Source: Maribacter sp. (lineage in GTDB: Bacteria; Bacteroidota; Bacteroidia; Flavobacteriales; Flavobacteriaceae). Taken from it: a DNA stretch of 64,000 nucleotides. A model generated the notes under the pieces. It saw only the letters and a program-made list of their open reading frames with translations. It was not told the origin of the DNA and did not search any database. Shown here piece after piece: positions 1-8,923 of the stretch; position 1 is the first letter of the stretch, and the number at the start of each line of letters is the position of its first letter. A program made the position numbers and the translations under genes. The stretch spans positions 558,001-622,000 of the forward strand of contig DRFI01000020.1 of assembly GCA_011050675.1 (NCBI GenBank), written 5' to 3'.

Positions 1-582
1 CGAGAAGGTAGCCTTTTAGATGAGGGCGAATTATTGACAACGTTGTCAGATAACTCTCAAATGTGGGTTTATTTTAATGTACCAGAAGCTGAATACTTAG
101 ATTATATCATTAGTACAGATAAAGACACCAAAAAAGAAGTTGGTCTATTAATGGCCAACAACAAACAATTTAATCAAGTAGGTATTGTTGAAACCATTGA
201 AGGTGAATTCAACAATGCAACAGGAAACATTGCGTTTAGAGCGACTTTCCCTAATCCTGATAAAATACTAAGACACGGTGAAACTGGTAGTATTCTAATG
301 ACGGTTCCTTACAAAGACGCATTGATAATTCCGCAAAAGGCAACTTTCGAAATTTTAGATAAAAAATTCGTCTTTGTTGTTGATCAAGACAATGTAGTAA
401 AACAACGTGAAATCTTCATTGGCGCAGAGCTGCCCAACTTATTTGTCGTAACCAAAGGTTTAACTGAAAAGGATAAAATTATTCTTGACGGTATACGTAT
501 GGTAAAGGAGAATCAAAAAATAGAATCTGAATTCGTTGCACCTAAAAAAGTGATATCAAGTTTAGACCTATACACTGAATAA
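1..582 (+). CDS. RND efflux membrane-fusion protein, C-terminal part (5'-truncated)
   Basis: The reading frame is open from the first base, so the N-terminus lies outside the window and about 193 residues remain. This part matches the beta-barrel and membrane-proximal domains of HlyD/AcrA-type periplasmic adaptors: a segment near MWVYFNVPE, then FPNPDKILRHGETGSILM and KDALIIPQKATFEI, which are typical of the AcrA C-terminal half. Adaptors of this kind link an inner-membrane RND pump to an outer-membrane channel. An RND pump starts 22 bases downstream and an outer-membrane factor follows, so this is the first gene seen of a tripartite efflux operon. Substrate is unknown. Confidence 0.9.
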   Translation, partial: REGSLLDEGELLTTLSDNSQMWVYFNVPEAEYLDYIISTDKDTKKEVGLLMANNKQFNQVGIVETIEGEFNNATGNIAFRATFPNPDKILRHGETGSILMTVPYKDALIIPQKATFEILDKKFVFVVDQDNVVKQREIFIGAELPNLFVVTKGLTEKDKIILDGIRMVKENQKIESEFVAPKKVISSLDLYTE

Positions 583-604
583 CACTATCTAAATACATTA
601 AAAT

Positions 605-3600
605 ATGTTCAAAAGATTTATACATAGACCAGTATTGGCTATTGTTATTTCGGTAATTATAGTTTTTACGGGGTTATTGGCTATCAAACAATTACCAATT
701 TCCCAGTTCCCTGAAATTGCCCCTACAACGGTGAATATTTTCATCGCTTACCCGGGCGCTAGTGCAGACGTGCTAATTAATTCTACCATTATCCCCTTAG
801 AAACCGCAATTAATGGGGTACAAGGAATGCGATATGTAGCTTCAGATGCCACAAGTGCCGGAGAAGGAACATTACGTATCATTTTTGAACCTGGTACAGA
901 TCCTGACCAGGCAGTTGTACGAGTTAAAACGAGAGTGGATCAAGTAATGCCCAACTTGCCAGAATTGGTACAGATGGAAGGTGTTGTTATTACTCCTGTA
1001 CAACCAAGTATGTTAATGTACGTAAACCTGTATAGTAATAATGAAGATGATAATGAACTTTTTCTATACAACTACGCATACACTAAAATCGTTCCTGAAA
1101 TTCAACGAATTGACGGTATTGCCAGTGCCCAGATATTAGGTAGTAGAAAATATGCCATGCGTGTTTGGTTAAAACCAGACCGTATGCGTGCCTACAATGT
1201 TTCTGCCGAAGAAGTGATGGAAGCTATGCAAGAACAAAGCATAATTGCCAGACCAGGTAGATTGGGTGGTAGTTCTGGTAAAAAATCGCAATCACTAGAA
1301 TATGTTCTTACCTACGAAGGTCGCTATAATGAACCTGAACAGTATGAGGACATTATCGTTAGAGCAAACGAAGAAGGTGAAATTTTAAAATTGAAAGATG
1401 TTGCGGATGTAGAATTAGGTAGTGAGTTTTTTGATATCTATTCCAATTTAGATGGGCACCCATCTGCCTCTATGATTCTTAAACAAACTGTAGGTAGTAA
1501 CGGTAAAGACGTTATTGATGCCGTTAAAGTTAAACTCGAAGAATTAAAAGTAGACCTCCCACCTGGTTTAGATTATCAAGTTAGTTATGATGTATCTAAC
1601 TTCTTAGATGCCTCTATTGAAAAGGTGTTGCATACGCTTAGAGATGCCTTTATTCTTGTGGCTATAGTTGTATTTCTCTTTTTAGGAGATTGGCGTTCTA
1701 CTTTAATACCGATTATAGCAGTACCTGTTTCCTTAATTGGATCATTCTTTGTTATGCAAATGTTCGGGTTATCAATTAACCTAATTACCCTATTCGCATT
1801 GGTATTGGCCATTGGTATTGTTGTGGATAACGCAATTGTGGTCGTGGAAGCCGTGCACGTAAAAATGGAAGAAGAAAACCTATCACCATACAAAGCCTCT
1901 TCTGAAGTTTTAGGTGAAATTGGTGGAGCCATTGTGGCCATAACTTTGGTAATGGTTTCGGTATTTATACCAATTTCCTTTATGTCCGGTCCTGTTGGGG
2001 TTTTCTACAGGCAATTTTCAATTACTATGGCGGGATCAATCGTAATATCAGCTATAGTTGCCTTGACACTTACTCCTGTTCTTTGTGCTATGTTGTTGAA
2101 AAACAATCATGGTAAACAAAAACGCAAATCTCCAGTAGATAAATTCATTGCTTGGTTTAACAGAGGCTTCGAACGTCTTACAGGAAGCTATGTAAAGCTT
2201 TTAAATAAGATTGTAGCTAGAAGAGTAGTAACCTTTGGTCTTCTTATAGCCTTTTGTGCTGCTATATTTTTCACTAATGAGTCATTGCCTGCAGGGTTTA
2301 TACCTAATGAAGATCAAGGTATGATTTATGCGATTATTCAAACACCACCAGGTGCAACTCTAGAGCGCACCAACGATGTTGCCAGAAAATTGCAGAAAAT
2401 ATGCGAAGAAATGGATGGTGTGGAATCAGTTTCTTCATTGGCAGGTTATGAAATTATGACAGAAGGTAGGGGCTCAAATGCCGGTACTTGTTTGATCAAC
2501 CTTAAACCATGGGGAGAACGTGAACATTCTGTACACGAAATCATGGAAGAACTTGAAGAGGAAACTAAAGATTTAGGAGCTGTAATAGAATATTTTGAGC
2601 CTCCTGCGGTACCTGGTTTTGGTTCTTCTGGTGGATTCTCTATGCGTTTATTGGATAAAACCGAAAACACCGATTATCATGTTTTTGAAAAAATCAATAA
2701 CGATTTCATGGAAGCACTAGGTGAGCGTGAAGAATTATCAGGTTTATTTACTTTTTACTCTGCGAACTACCCTCAATACCAATTGAAAATCAATAATAAA
2801 ATTGCCATGCAAAAGGGGGTTAGCATTGGTAAGGCTATGGAGAACCTAAACATCTTAATAGGTAGTACTTATGAGCAAGGTTTTATTCGTTTTGGTAGAT
2901 TCTTTAAAGTATATACACAGGCTGCACCTGAATATAGAGCATTACCTTCTGATTTAGAAAAATTGTTCGTAAAAAACGAAGAAGGAGAAATGGTACCGTA
3001 TTCTGCATTCATGTCTATGGAGAAGAAACTAGGACCTAATGAAATTACTAGGTATAACCTTTATAATTCTGCAGCTATCAACGGCTTGCCAGCAACTGGT
3101 TTCACAACTGGTGACGCCATTAATGCGATAAAAGAAGTTGCCAAAGAAACATTACCTAGAGGTTATGATATTGCTTGGGAGGGTTTATCCTATGACGAGG
3201 CCAATAGAGGTAACGAATCATTATATATTTTTATCGTGGTATTGATTTTCGTTTACTTCGTACTTGCTGCTCAATACGAAAGCTTCCTGCTTCCTTTTGC
3301 GGTAATTCTTTCATTACCTGCTGGTATATTTGGTTCATTCTTACTCTTAAAAATGACAGGATTGGCAAATGATGTTTACGCGCAAATTGGTGTAATTATG
3401 CTCGTAGGTCTTTTAGGTAAGAATGCCGTTTTAATTGTAGAGTTCGCAGTGCAAAAACAGAGACAAGGGGCAACCGTTTTAGAAGCTGCCATTGAAGGGT
3501 CTAGAGCAAGATTCAGACCAATTTTAATGACATCTTTTGCATTTATTGCAGGGTTAATTCCTTTAATAGTTGCCTCCGGTGCAGGTGCTATTGGTAATCG

Positions 3601-3847
3601 AACTATTGGTGGTTCTGCACTTGGTGGTATGCTTATAGGTACAATTTTCGGAGTTATTGTAATTCCCGGACTTTACTATGTATTCGCAAAACTTGCTGAA
3701 GGACGCAGTCTAATTAAAGATGAATCATTTGAGCCTATTTCTGAAGAACTTATGAGAGCTAGTGAAGGAGAAAGTAAGACTAAACAAGCAATCAAAGAAT
3801 TAAAATCAATGATTAAAAAACTAACCAAAAGAGAGAACAATGATTAA
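605..3847 (+). CDS. RND (HAE1/AcrB-like) multidrug efflux pump
   Basis: This 1080-residue inner-membrane proton/drug antiporter has full AcrB length. It starts MFKRFIHRPVLAIVISVII (first membrane helix), has two large periplasmic loops and two groups of hydrophobic helices. The TM4 proton-relay motif reads GIVVDNAIVVVE, with Asp408 followed by Asn409 where AcrB has two aspartates. The TM10 lysine is present in GLLGKNAVLIVEF (Lys939). The adaptor gene precedes it by 22 bases and the outer-membrane factor gene overlaps its end by 8 bases, so co-transcription is likely. Family assignment is firm; the exported compounds cannot be told. Confidence 0.95.
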   Translation: MFKRFIHRPVLAIVISVIIVFTGLLAIKQLPISQFPEIAPTTVNIFIAYPGASADVLINSTIIPLETAINGVQGMRYVASDATSAGEGTLRIIFEPGTDPDQAVVRVKTRVDQVMPNLPELVQMEGVVITPVQPSMLMYVNLYSNNEDDNELFLYNYAYTKIVPEIQRIDGIASAQILGSRKYAMRVWLKPDRMRAYNVSAEEVMEAMQEQSIIARPGRLGGSSGKKSQSLEYVLTYEGRYNEPEQYEDIIVRANEEGEILKLKDVADVELGSEFFDIYSNLDGHPSASMILKQTVGSNGKDVIDAVKVKLEELKVDLPPGLDYQVSYDVSNFLDASIEKVLHTLRDAFILVAIVVFLFLGDWRSTLIPIIAVPVSLIGSFFVMQMFGLSINLITLFALVLAIGIVVDNAIVVVEAVHVKMEEENLSPYKASSEVLGEIGGAIVAITLVMVSVFIPISFMSGPVGVFYRQFSITMAGSIVISAIVALTLTPVLCAMLLKNNHGKQKRKSPVDKFIAWFNRGFERLTGSYVKLLNKIVARRVVTFGLLIAFCAAIFFTNESLPAGFIPNEDQGMIYAIIQTPPGATLERTNDVARKLQKICEEMDGVESVSSLAGYEIMTEGRGSNAGTCLINLKPWGEREHSVHEIMEELEEETKDLGAVIEYFEPPAVPGFGSSGGFSMRLLDKTENTDYHVFEKINNDFMEALGEREELSGLFTFYSANYPQYQLKINNKIAMQKGVSIGKAMENLNILIGSTYEQGFIRFGRFFKVYTQAAPEYRALPSDLEKLFVKNEEGEMVPYSAFMSMEKKLGPNEITRYNLYNSAAINGLPATGFTTGDAINAIKEVAKETLPRGYDIAWEGLSYDEANRGNESLYIFIVVLIFVYFVLAAQYESFLLPFAVILSLPAGIFGSFLLLKMTGLANDVYAQIGVIMLVGLLGKNAVLIVEFAVQKQRQGATVLEAAIEGSRARFRPILMTSFAFIAGLIPLIVASGAGAIGNRTIGGSALGGMLIGTIFGVIVIPGLYYVFAKLAEGRSLIKDESFEPISEELMRASEGESKTKQAIKELKSMIKKLTKRENND

Positions 3848-5291
3848 CATTATAAAATTCTTTATGAAACGAAGCAAACTGCTTTTGGTGCTATTACTTG
3901 GGCTTAGTGTTTTCTATTCTTGTGTTCCCACAAAAGAACTTAAACAAGAAAATAAAAACCTACCGTCACAATATGCGCAACAATCGACAGATACGATCAA
4001 CAGTGCAATTATTCAATGGAAAGATTTTTTCAAAGATGATAATTTGATAAAACTTATTGACACTGCTTTGGTTAATAACCAAGAGTTGAACATAATGATG
4101 CAACAGATTAATGTTGCTCAAAATGAGGTAAAAGCTAGGAAAGGAGAATACTTACCGTTTATCAATTATGGCGTTGGTGCCGAAGTTGAAAAAGTTGGCG
4201 AGTATACCAGAAATGGTGCCGTTGAGAAAAATCTAGATGTAAGAGAAGGCGAAGAATTTCCTGAACCTTTAACAGATTACTCAGCCGGACTTTTCGCTAC
4301 TTGGGAGCTAGATGTGTGGAAAAAACTACGTAATTCTAAAAAAGCCGCAGCTCTTGAATACCTATCTACCATTGAAGGTAAAAACTTTATGGTCACTAGA
4401 TTAATTGCCGAAATAGCCGATTCTTATTACGAACTATTAGCCTTAGACAATCAACTGGCGTTTATCGAGCAAAACCTTGAACTGCAAGGCAATGCCCTTA
4501 AAATGGTTCGTTTGCAAAAGGAAGCTGCCCGTGCAACTGAGCTGGCTGTTAAAAGATTCGAGGCAGAAGTGTTAAAGAATCAAAGCCATAAGTTTGAAGT
4601 GCAACAAGAAATTGTTGAAATGGAAAATAAGCTTAACTTTTTAATAGGTAGACAACCACAGCCAATTGCTCTTAGTTCCGAGGGCTTTATTGATACTCCT
4701 ATGGATACTATTTATTCAGGGATACCTTCTCAATTACTCTTGAACCGACCAGATATTAGACAGGCTGAATATGAATTAGAAGCTGCTAAACTTAATATTA
4801 AAGTAGCAAGAGCCAACTTTTACCCATCAATTGGACTAAAAGCGGGAGTGGGACTTCAGGCATTCAACCCAAAGTATCTTACTGAAACCCCAGAGTCATT
4901 AATTTATAGCGCGGTTGGTGATATTGTAGGTCCATTAATTAACAGGAACGCAATTAAAGCAGGATATAATACTGCTAACTCTAAACAAATACAAGCCGTT
5001 TATGAGTATGAAAAAGCGATTTTAAGTGGATACATAGAGGTAGTCAATCAACTGTCTAAAATGGACAACCTTAAAAAGAGTTATGACTTAAAGGAAAATC
5101 AAGTAAAGGCATTGACAGAGTCTATAGATTTATCTACACGATTATTTCAATCTGCAAGAATTGAATATATAGAAGTTCTTCTTACACAACGTGAGGCTTT
5201 AGAATCTAAAATGGAATTGGTAGAAACCAAAAAAGACCAACTAATGGCAAGGGTAAATGTGTACCAAGCCTTAGGTGGTGGATGGAACTAG
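3840..5291 (+). CDS. TolC/NodT-family outer-membrane efflux lipoprotein
   Basis: This 483-residue outer-membrane channel subunit of the tripartite efflux system has a lipoprotein signal with lipobox VFYSC. The mature protein carries two repeated helical/strand segments typical of NodT-type factors, including LLLNRPDIRQAEYELEAAKLNIKVARANFYPSI and a matching N-terminal repeat. The ATG at 3840 overlaps the pump gene by 8 bases. An internal ATG at 3864 (MKRSKLL) would give a more usual signal peptide and is a credible alternative start. A strong terminator follows at 5328-5360, closing the operon. Confidence 0.93.
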   Translation: MINIIKFFMKRSKLLLVLLLGLSVFYSCVPTKELKQENKNLPSQYAQQSTDTINSAIIQWKDFFKDDNLIKLIDTALVNNQELNIMMQQINVAQNEVKARKGEYLPFINYGVGAEVEKVGEYTRNGAVEKNLDVREGEEFPEPLTDYSAGLFATWELDVWKKLRNSKKAAALEYLSTIEGKNFMVTRLIAEIADSYYELLALDNQLAFIEQNLELQGNALKMVRLQKEAARATELAVKRFEAEVLKNQSHKFEVQQEIVEMENKLNFLIGRQPQPIALSSEGFIDTPMDTIYSGIPSQLLLNRPDIRQAEYELEAAKLNIKVARANFYPSIGLKAGVGLQAFNPKYLTETPESLIYSAVGDIVGPLINRNAIKAGYNTANSKQIQAVYEYEKAILSGYIEVVNQLSKMDNLKKSYDLKENQVKALTESIDLSTRLFQSARIEYIEVLLTQREALESKMELVETKKDQLMARVNVYQALGGGWN

Positions 5292-5327
5292 TAACGGTAT
5301 TCTAACTAAAATAGAACCAAGCATTAA

Positions 5328-5361
5328 ACCCTAATAGGAACATTTTCTATTAGGGTTTTTT
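5328..5361 (+). terminator. Intrinsic terminator of the efflux operon
   Basis: A 10-bp perfect stem ACCCTAATAG (5328-5337) / CTATTAGGGT (5347-5356) has a 9-base loop and is followed by a run of T. It lies 37 bases after the outer-membrane factor stop. The remaining bases up to 5558 are AT-rich and hold no gene I can support. Confidence 0.85.
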
Positions 5362-5558
5362 ATTGTTTTGTTGGTTTTATATGATAATGTACTCACTTTA
5401 TGTTCAACCTTTTAAATACATTTTAATCTATAAGTATAGATTATTTAAACATTTCTACTAATCATCTCTTAAAATTACAACTGTCAAACGTAATTTTTTA
5501 GCTTTATCGCAAATTGCTGTGAAAAAGAAATTTTTATTGCCACGCTAAACTGTATAGA

Positions 5559-6083
5559 ATGACAAATTTAAAAGATTACGACAACGCCGTAATCAAGTTT
5601 AGAAAAAATTTAAAATTAACCATGTTACCTGTTTTATCATGGGATTTTTATGCTTCTAATTATGAAAATATAAAACGAACAGAAGAAGATACCGTTTCAC
5701 TTTTAAATTTAGTTTCTGCTAATTCTTGGAATATTGATACCGATATTTTAGATGTGAAGCTAAAAGCTGAGAAGAATGTTGTGGTGGTTACCGACACGAA
5801 ATTAAATATCGTTTTTGCCACTAAAAATATGTGGAATATGAGTCAATATCATCCTGAAGAAATTATAGGTAAAAGTCCTAAAATGTTTCAAGGTAACCTG
5901 ACATCAAAATCTACTTTGAAAATAGTCTCTGATGCAGTCAAACAAAAGAAACCTTTTGAAGTTACAGTTGTTAATTATAGAAAAGATGGATCTACCTACA
6001 ACTGTTGGATTCAAGGGCAACCTGTTTTTGATCATAAAGGTGATGTAGTTAACTTTATTGCCTTTGAAAAAGAAGTAGCTTAA
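5559..6083 (+). CDS. PAS-domain protein
   Basis: This 174-residue soluble protein has a PAS domain in the C-terminal two thirds: VVVTDTKLNIVFATKNMW, then YHPEEIIGKSPKMFQG and a PAC-like end, VVNYRKDGSTYNCWIQGQPV. The GKSPKMFQG helix resembles the LOV-type GRNCRFLQG motif but lacks the photoactive cysteine, so a flavin photocycle is not supported. No kinase, GGDEF or HTH output domain is attached. It is a single gene facing pyk, with a shared bidirectional terminator between them. The signal sensed and the partner are unknown. Confidence 0.75.
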   Translation: MTNLKDYDNAVIKFRKNLKLTMLPVLSWDFYASNYENIKRTEEDTVSLLNLVSANSWNIDTDILDVKLKAEKNVVVVTDTKLNIVFATKNMWNMSQYHPEEIIGKSPKMFQGNLTSKSTLKIVSDAVKQKKPFEVTVVNYRKDGSTYNCWIQGQPVFDHKGDVVNFIAFEKEVA

Positions 6084-6102
6084 TTATTAAAGTTTAAAAC
6101 AT

Positions 6103-6134
6103 AAAAAAGGGCCGCTAATTAGCGGCCCTTTTTT
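6103..6134. terminator. Bidirectional intrinsic terminator between the PAS gene and pyk
   Basis: A GC-rich perfect hairpin GGGCCGCT (6109-6116), AATT, AGCGGCCC (6121-6128) has A-runs before it and T-runs after it, so it can end transcripts from both converging genes. Confidence 0.92.
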
Positions 6135-6155
6135 TATAGATTATTGTTGATCCGA

Positions 6156-7598
6156 TTAAATATCCTCAGATTCAATTTCACTAACTCTTAATGTATTTAC
6201 CATCCCTTTATCCTTAATAGGCATAGCCGCAAGACTAACTAGCATGTCACCTACCTGTAGGTATCCTTTATTAAAAGCGATACGGTTTACATCATCAATA
6301 GTATCATCTGTAGATACATACTTATCGTAGTAAAAAGCTTTAACTCCCCATAAAAGATTCAACTGTGTAAGAATTCTTTTATTCGAAGTAAATACCAAAA
6401 TATGTGCACTTGGTCTCCATGCCGAAATTTGAAAAGCGGTATAACCACTATTTGTCAGAGTAGATATCGCCTTAGCTTTAATCTCATTTGCCATTAAGGC
6501 TGCATGGTAACAGATAGATTTTGTAATAAATCTCTTTGTACGTATATGTGGTGGATCATGAGGAACATGAATTAAATCTGAACCTTCAACACTCTGTAAT
6601 ATACTTGTCATCTTTTCGATAACCTGTACCGGGTAATTACCAACAGAAGTTTCTCCTGATAACATTACTGCATCTGCACCATCCATAACAGAATTCGCAA
6701 CATCGTTAACCTCTGCTCTCGTAGGAGTAAGGCTAGTAATCATTGTTTCCATCATTTGGGTAGCAATGATTACAGGAATTCTAGCTTTCTTAGCACGTAA
6801 TACTAGTTGCTTTTGAATCAATGGAACCTCATGTGCAGGAACTTCTACACCTAAATCTCCACGAGCAACCATTAAACCGTCACAATAAGCAACAATTTTA
6901 TCGATATTTTCAACAGCTTCAGGCTTCTCAATTTTAGCTATAATTGGAATTTTATGAGCTGAATGTTTGCTTATAATATTTTGTAGGTCAATTAAATCTT
7001 GACTGAAACGTACAAAAGAAAGTGCGATCCAATCTACTTCTAAAGAAATAGCAAATTCAGCATCTTGAATATCCTTCTTTGTAAGCGCAGGTAAAGAAAT
7101 ATTAGTGTTAGGTAAATTTACCCCCTTTTTAGATTTTAGTGGTCCACCTTGAATAACTTTGGCTTTCACCTCATTATCACCATTGGTTTCAACTACTTCG
7201 AACATTAATTTACCATCATCCAAAAGAATACGCTCCCCAGCTTTTACATCTCTAGGGAATTCTTTATAATTCATGTAAACGCGTTCTGCAGTACCTTCAA
7301 ATGGCTCACCAGTAACGAACGTTATTTCATCACCTGGGCTAACCACAACATCACCAGCCATTACGCCTACACGTAATTTAGGTCCTTGTAAATCTGCTAA
7401 AATGGATGTGTTAATATCCATTTCTTTATTTAATTCACGTATCATTGCTACACGCTCTTTTACATCATCGTAATCGGCATGGGAAAAGTTTATTCTGAAT
7501 ACGTCGACTCCTGCACTAATCATGCTCCTGAGTACCTCTTTCTTGCTAGTTGCAGGTCCTAATGTGGCTACAATTTTCGTCTTTTTTACAGTTGGCAT
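6156..7598 (-). CDS. pyk: Pyruvate kinase
   Basis: This 480-residue cytosolic glycolytic enzyme converts phosphoenolpyruvate and ADP to pyruvate and ATP. It begins with the standard KKTKIVATLGPATS and RINFSHADY. The active-site lysine region is IIAKIEKPEAVENI, metal-binding MVARGDLGVEVP follows, and TQMMETMI plus TPTRAEVNDVANSVMDGADA complete the barrel signature. The C-terminal domain is shortened compared with allosteric E. coli PykF but within the family range. It lies 2 bases downstream of the IPExxxVDY gene and is probably co-transcribed with it. Confidence 0.97.
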   Translation of the reverse strand: MPTVKKTKIVATLGPATSKKEVLRSMISAGVDVFRINFSHADYDDVKERVAMIRELNKEMDINTSILADLQGPKLRVGVMAGDVVVSPGDEITFVTGEPFEGTAERVYMNYKEFPRDVKAGERILLDDGKLMFEVVETNGDNEVKAKVIQGGPLKSKKGVNLPNTNISLPALTKKDIQDAEFAISLEVDWIALSFVRFSQDLIDLQNIISKHSAHKIPIIAKIEKPEAVENIDKIVAYCDGLMVARGDLGVEVPAHEVPLIQKQLVLRAKKARIPVIIATQMMETMITSLTPTRAEVNDVANSVMDGADAVMLSGETSVGNYPVQVIEKMTSILQSVEGSDLIHVPHDPPHIRTKRFITKSICYHAALMANEIKAKAISTLTNSGYTAFQISAWRPSAHILVFTSNKRILTQLNLLWGVKAFYYDKYVSTDDTIDDVNRIAFNKGYLQVGDMLVSLAAMPIKDKGMVNTLRVSEIESEDI

Positions 7599-7600
7599 AT

Positions 7601-8065
7601 TTAAAAAATTAGATTGTTCTTTGATTTTAGTTTTTCTGTACTTATTTCATATGCTGCCATAACTCTAGGCAACATTAATATGTTCTTAATTAAGGAATTT
7701 GTGTCAAAATCCTTCTCTGTTTCTATTTTCAATAGATAATCAACATCTTTATACTCAGGTATTAACCTAGGTATTTTATATGTTGTTTCGTTCTTAAATA
7801 AATCATCATGTGTTATGAGTTCTTTTTCACTGCTATGATTGGCTACTAAAACCCAATACATGTCATTAAACTCATCTTCCCATTCAAAAATGGGAAACGA
7901 TTTATTTTCAGCAAGATTAAAATTCTTTTTTGCTCTTACAAATTTTGCCTTAAGACTTTGGTTTAAACCGTAGGCTAAAGCAAAATCTTCTAAGGTAGTG
8001 TGTAAAGCAATAAGGCTAAAGGATTCATCGTAAAAATCATCATTTATTTTATAAGTAGTAGCCAT
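7601..8065 (-). CDS. IPExxxVDY family protein
   Basis: This 154-residue protein contains RLIPEYKDVDYLLKIE, the motif that names this Bacteroidota-restricted family. The function is not known. It has no signal peptide or membrane segment and is rich in charged residues, so a cytosolic location is likely. It sits between rnc and pyk, and the 2-base gap to pyk makes translational coupling likely. This pyk-IPExxxVDY-rnc-fabF-acpP order seems characteristic of the group (my recollection, not tested here). Confidence 0.85.
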   Translation of the reverse strand: MATTYKINDDFYDESFSLIALHTTLEDFALAYGLNQSLKAKFVRAKKNFNLAENKSFPIFEWEDEFNDMYWVLVANHSSEKELITHDDLFKNETTYKIPRLIPEYKDVDYLLKIETEKDFDTNSLIKNILMLPRVMAAYEISTEKLKSKNNLIF

Positions 8066-8180
8066 ACCTCAACAAAAAGGTAAATATAGAACTTCTAAGC
8101 TGTAATGCCTAGTTACAAAAATTGATAAAATCACTTTATAAGTTATTAAAATGTTAGCATTTTATCATTTTGATAAATGA

Positions 8181-8915
8181 TCAATTACCCATCTTATCCT
8201 GAAGCGCAAAAAAAGCTCTTTTAGATGCTCTCTCTTCTGCTTTTTTCTTTGAAGTTGCCCTAGCTTTTGCAACCACAATACCTCCAATTGAAAGTTTAAC
8301 CGCAAAATGTTTTAAGGTATCATTGCCAGTATCTTCATATACATCAAAGTCAAAAGATTTCTTTTGCTTTTGACACCATTCGATGACTAAACTCTTGTAA
8401 CTAATAACCCTACCTTCTAATTGTTCAATATCTACATAGGGTTCTATAACTCTCTTTTTAATAAATTTTTCGCAGTATTTATATCCACGGTCAAGGTAAA
8501 CTGCCCCTACCAAAGCTTCAAACACATTACCATGGATGTTTTGACCAAAATGCGATTTAGGAATTCTGCTTTCTACAAAATTAATTAACCCTAAATCTTT
8601 GCCCAATTCATTCAAATGCTCTCTACTAACAATTTTAGAGCGCATTTTTGTAAGATAACCTTCATCTCCTTCTGGCACTTCAAGGTAAAGATGTTTAGAA
8701 ATAATAGTGCCCAGCATTGAATCTCCTAAAAATTCTAAACGCTCGTAGTTCATAGCATTACCTTCATCATCCTTTTTATTCATTGACCTATGAAGAAAGG
8801 CCTTTTTATAGAATGATAATGTTTTAGGCTTAAAACTAAGGATTTTGGTTATTCCCAAAAAAAAATCCCCATCCTCTTTTGGATGGGAATTAAATAAGTT
8901 TGTGGGAAATGACAT
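8181..8915 (-). CDS. rnc: Ribonuclease III
   Basis: This 244-residue endonuclease cleaves double-stranded RNA and processes rRNA precursors and structured RNAs. The signature ERLEFLGDSML is at residues 58-68. The second acidic cluster is NVFEALVGAVYLDRG, and a C-terminal double-stranded RNA-binding domain ends with ATSKKKAEERASKRAFFAL. It starts 8 bases after the fabF stop, so acpP, fabF and rnc probably form one minus-strand unit. It would be a natural processing enzyme for any sense-antisense RNA pairs made by this cell (inference). Confidence 0.96.
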   Translation of the reverse strand: MSFPTNLFNSHPKEDGDFFLGITKILSFKPKTLSFYKKAFLHRSMNKKDDEGNAMNYERLEFLGDSMLGTIISKHLYLEVPEGDEGYLTKMRSKIVSREHLNELGKDLGLINFVESRIPKSHFGQNIHGNVFEALVGAVYLDRGYKYCEKFIKKRVIEPYVDIEQLEGRVISYKSLVIEWCQKQKKSFDFDVYEDTGNDTLKHFAVKLSIGGIVVAKARATSKKKAEERASKRAFFALQDKMGN

Positions 8916-8923
8916 AAAACTAA

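Noticed and set aside
5559-6083. PAS protein considered as a LOV photoreceptor
   Set aside because: The helix reads GKSPKMFQG without the flavin-adduct cysteine.
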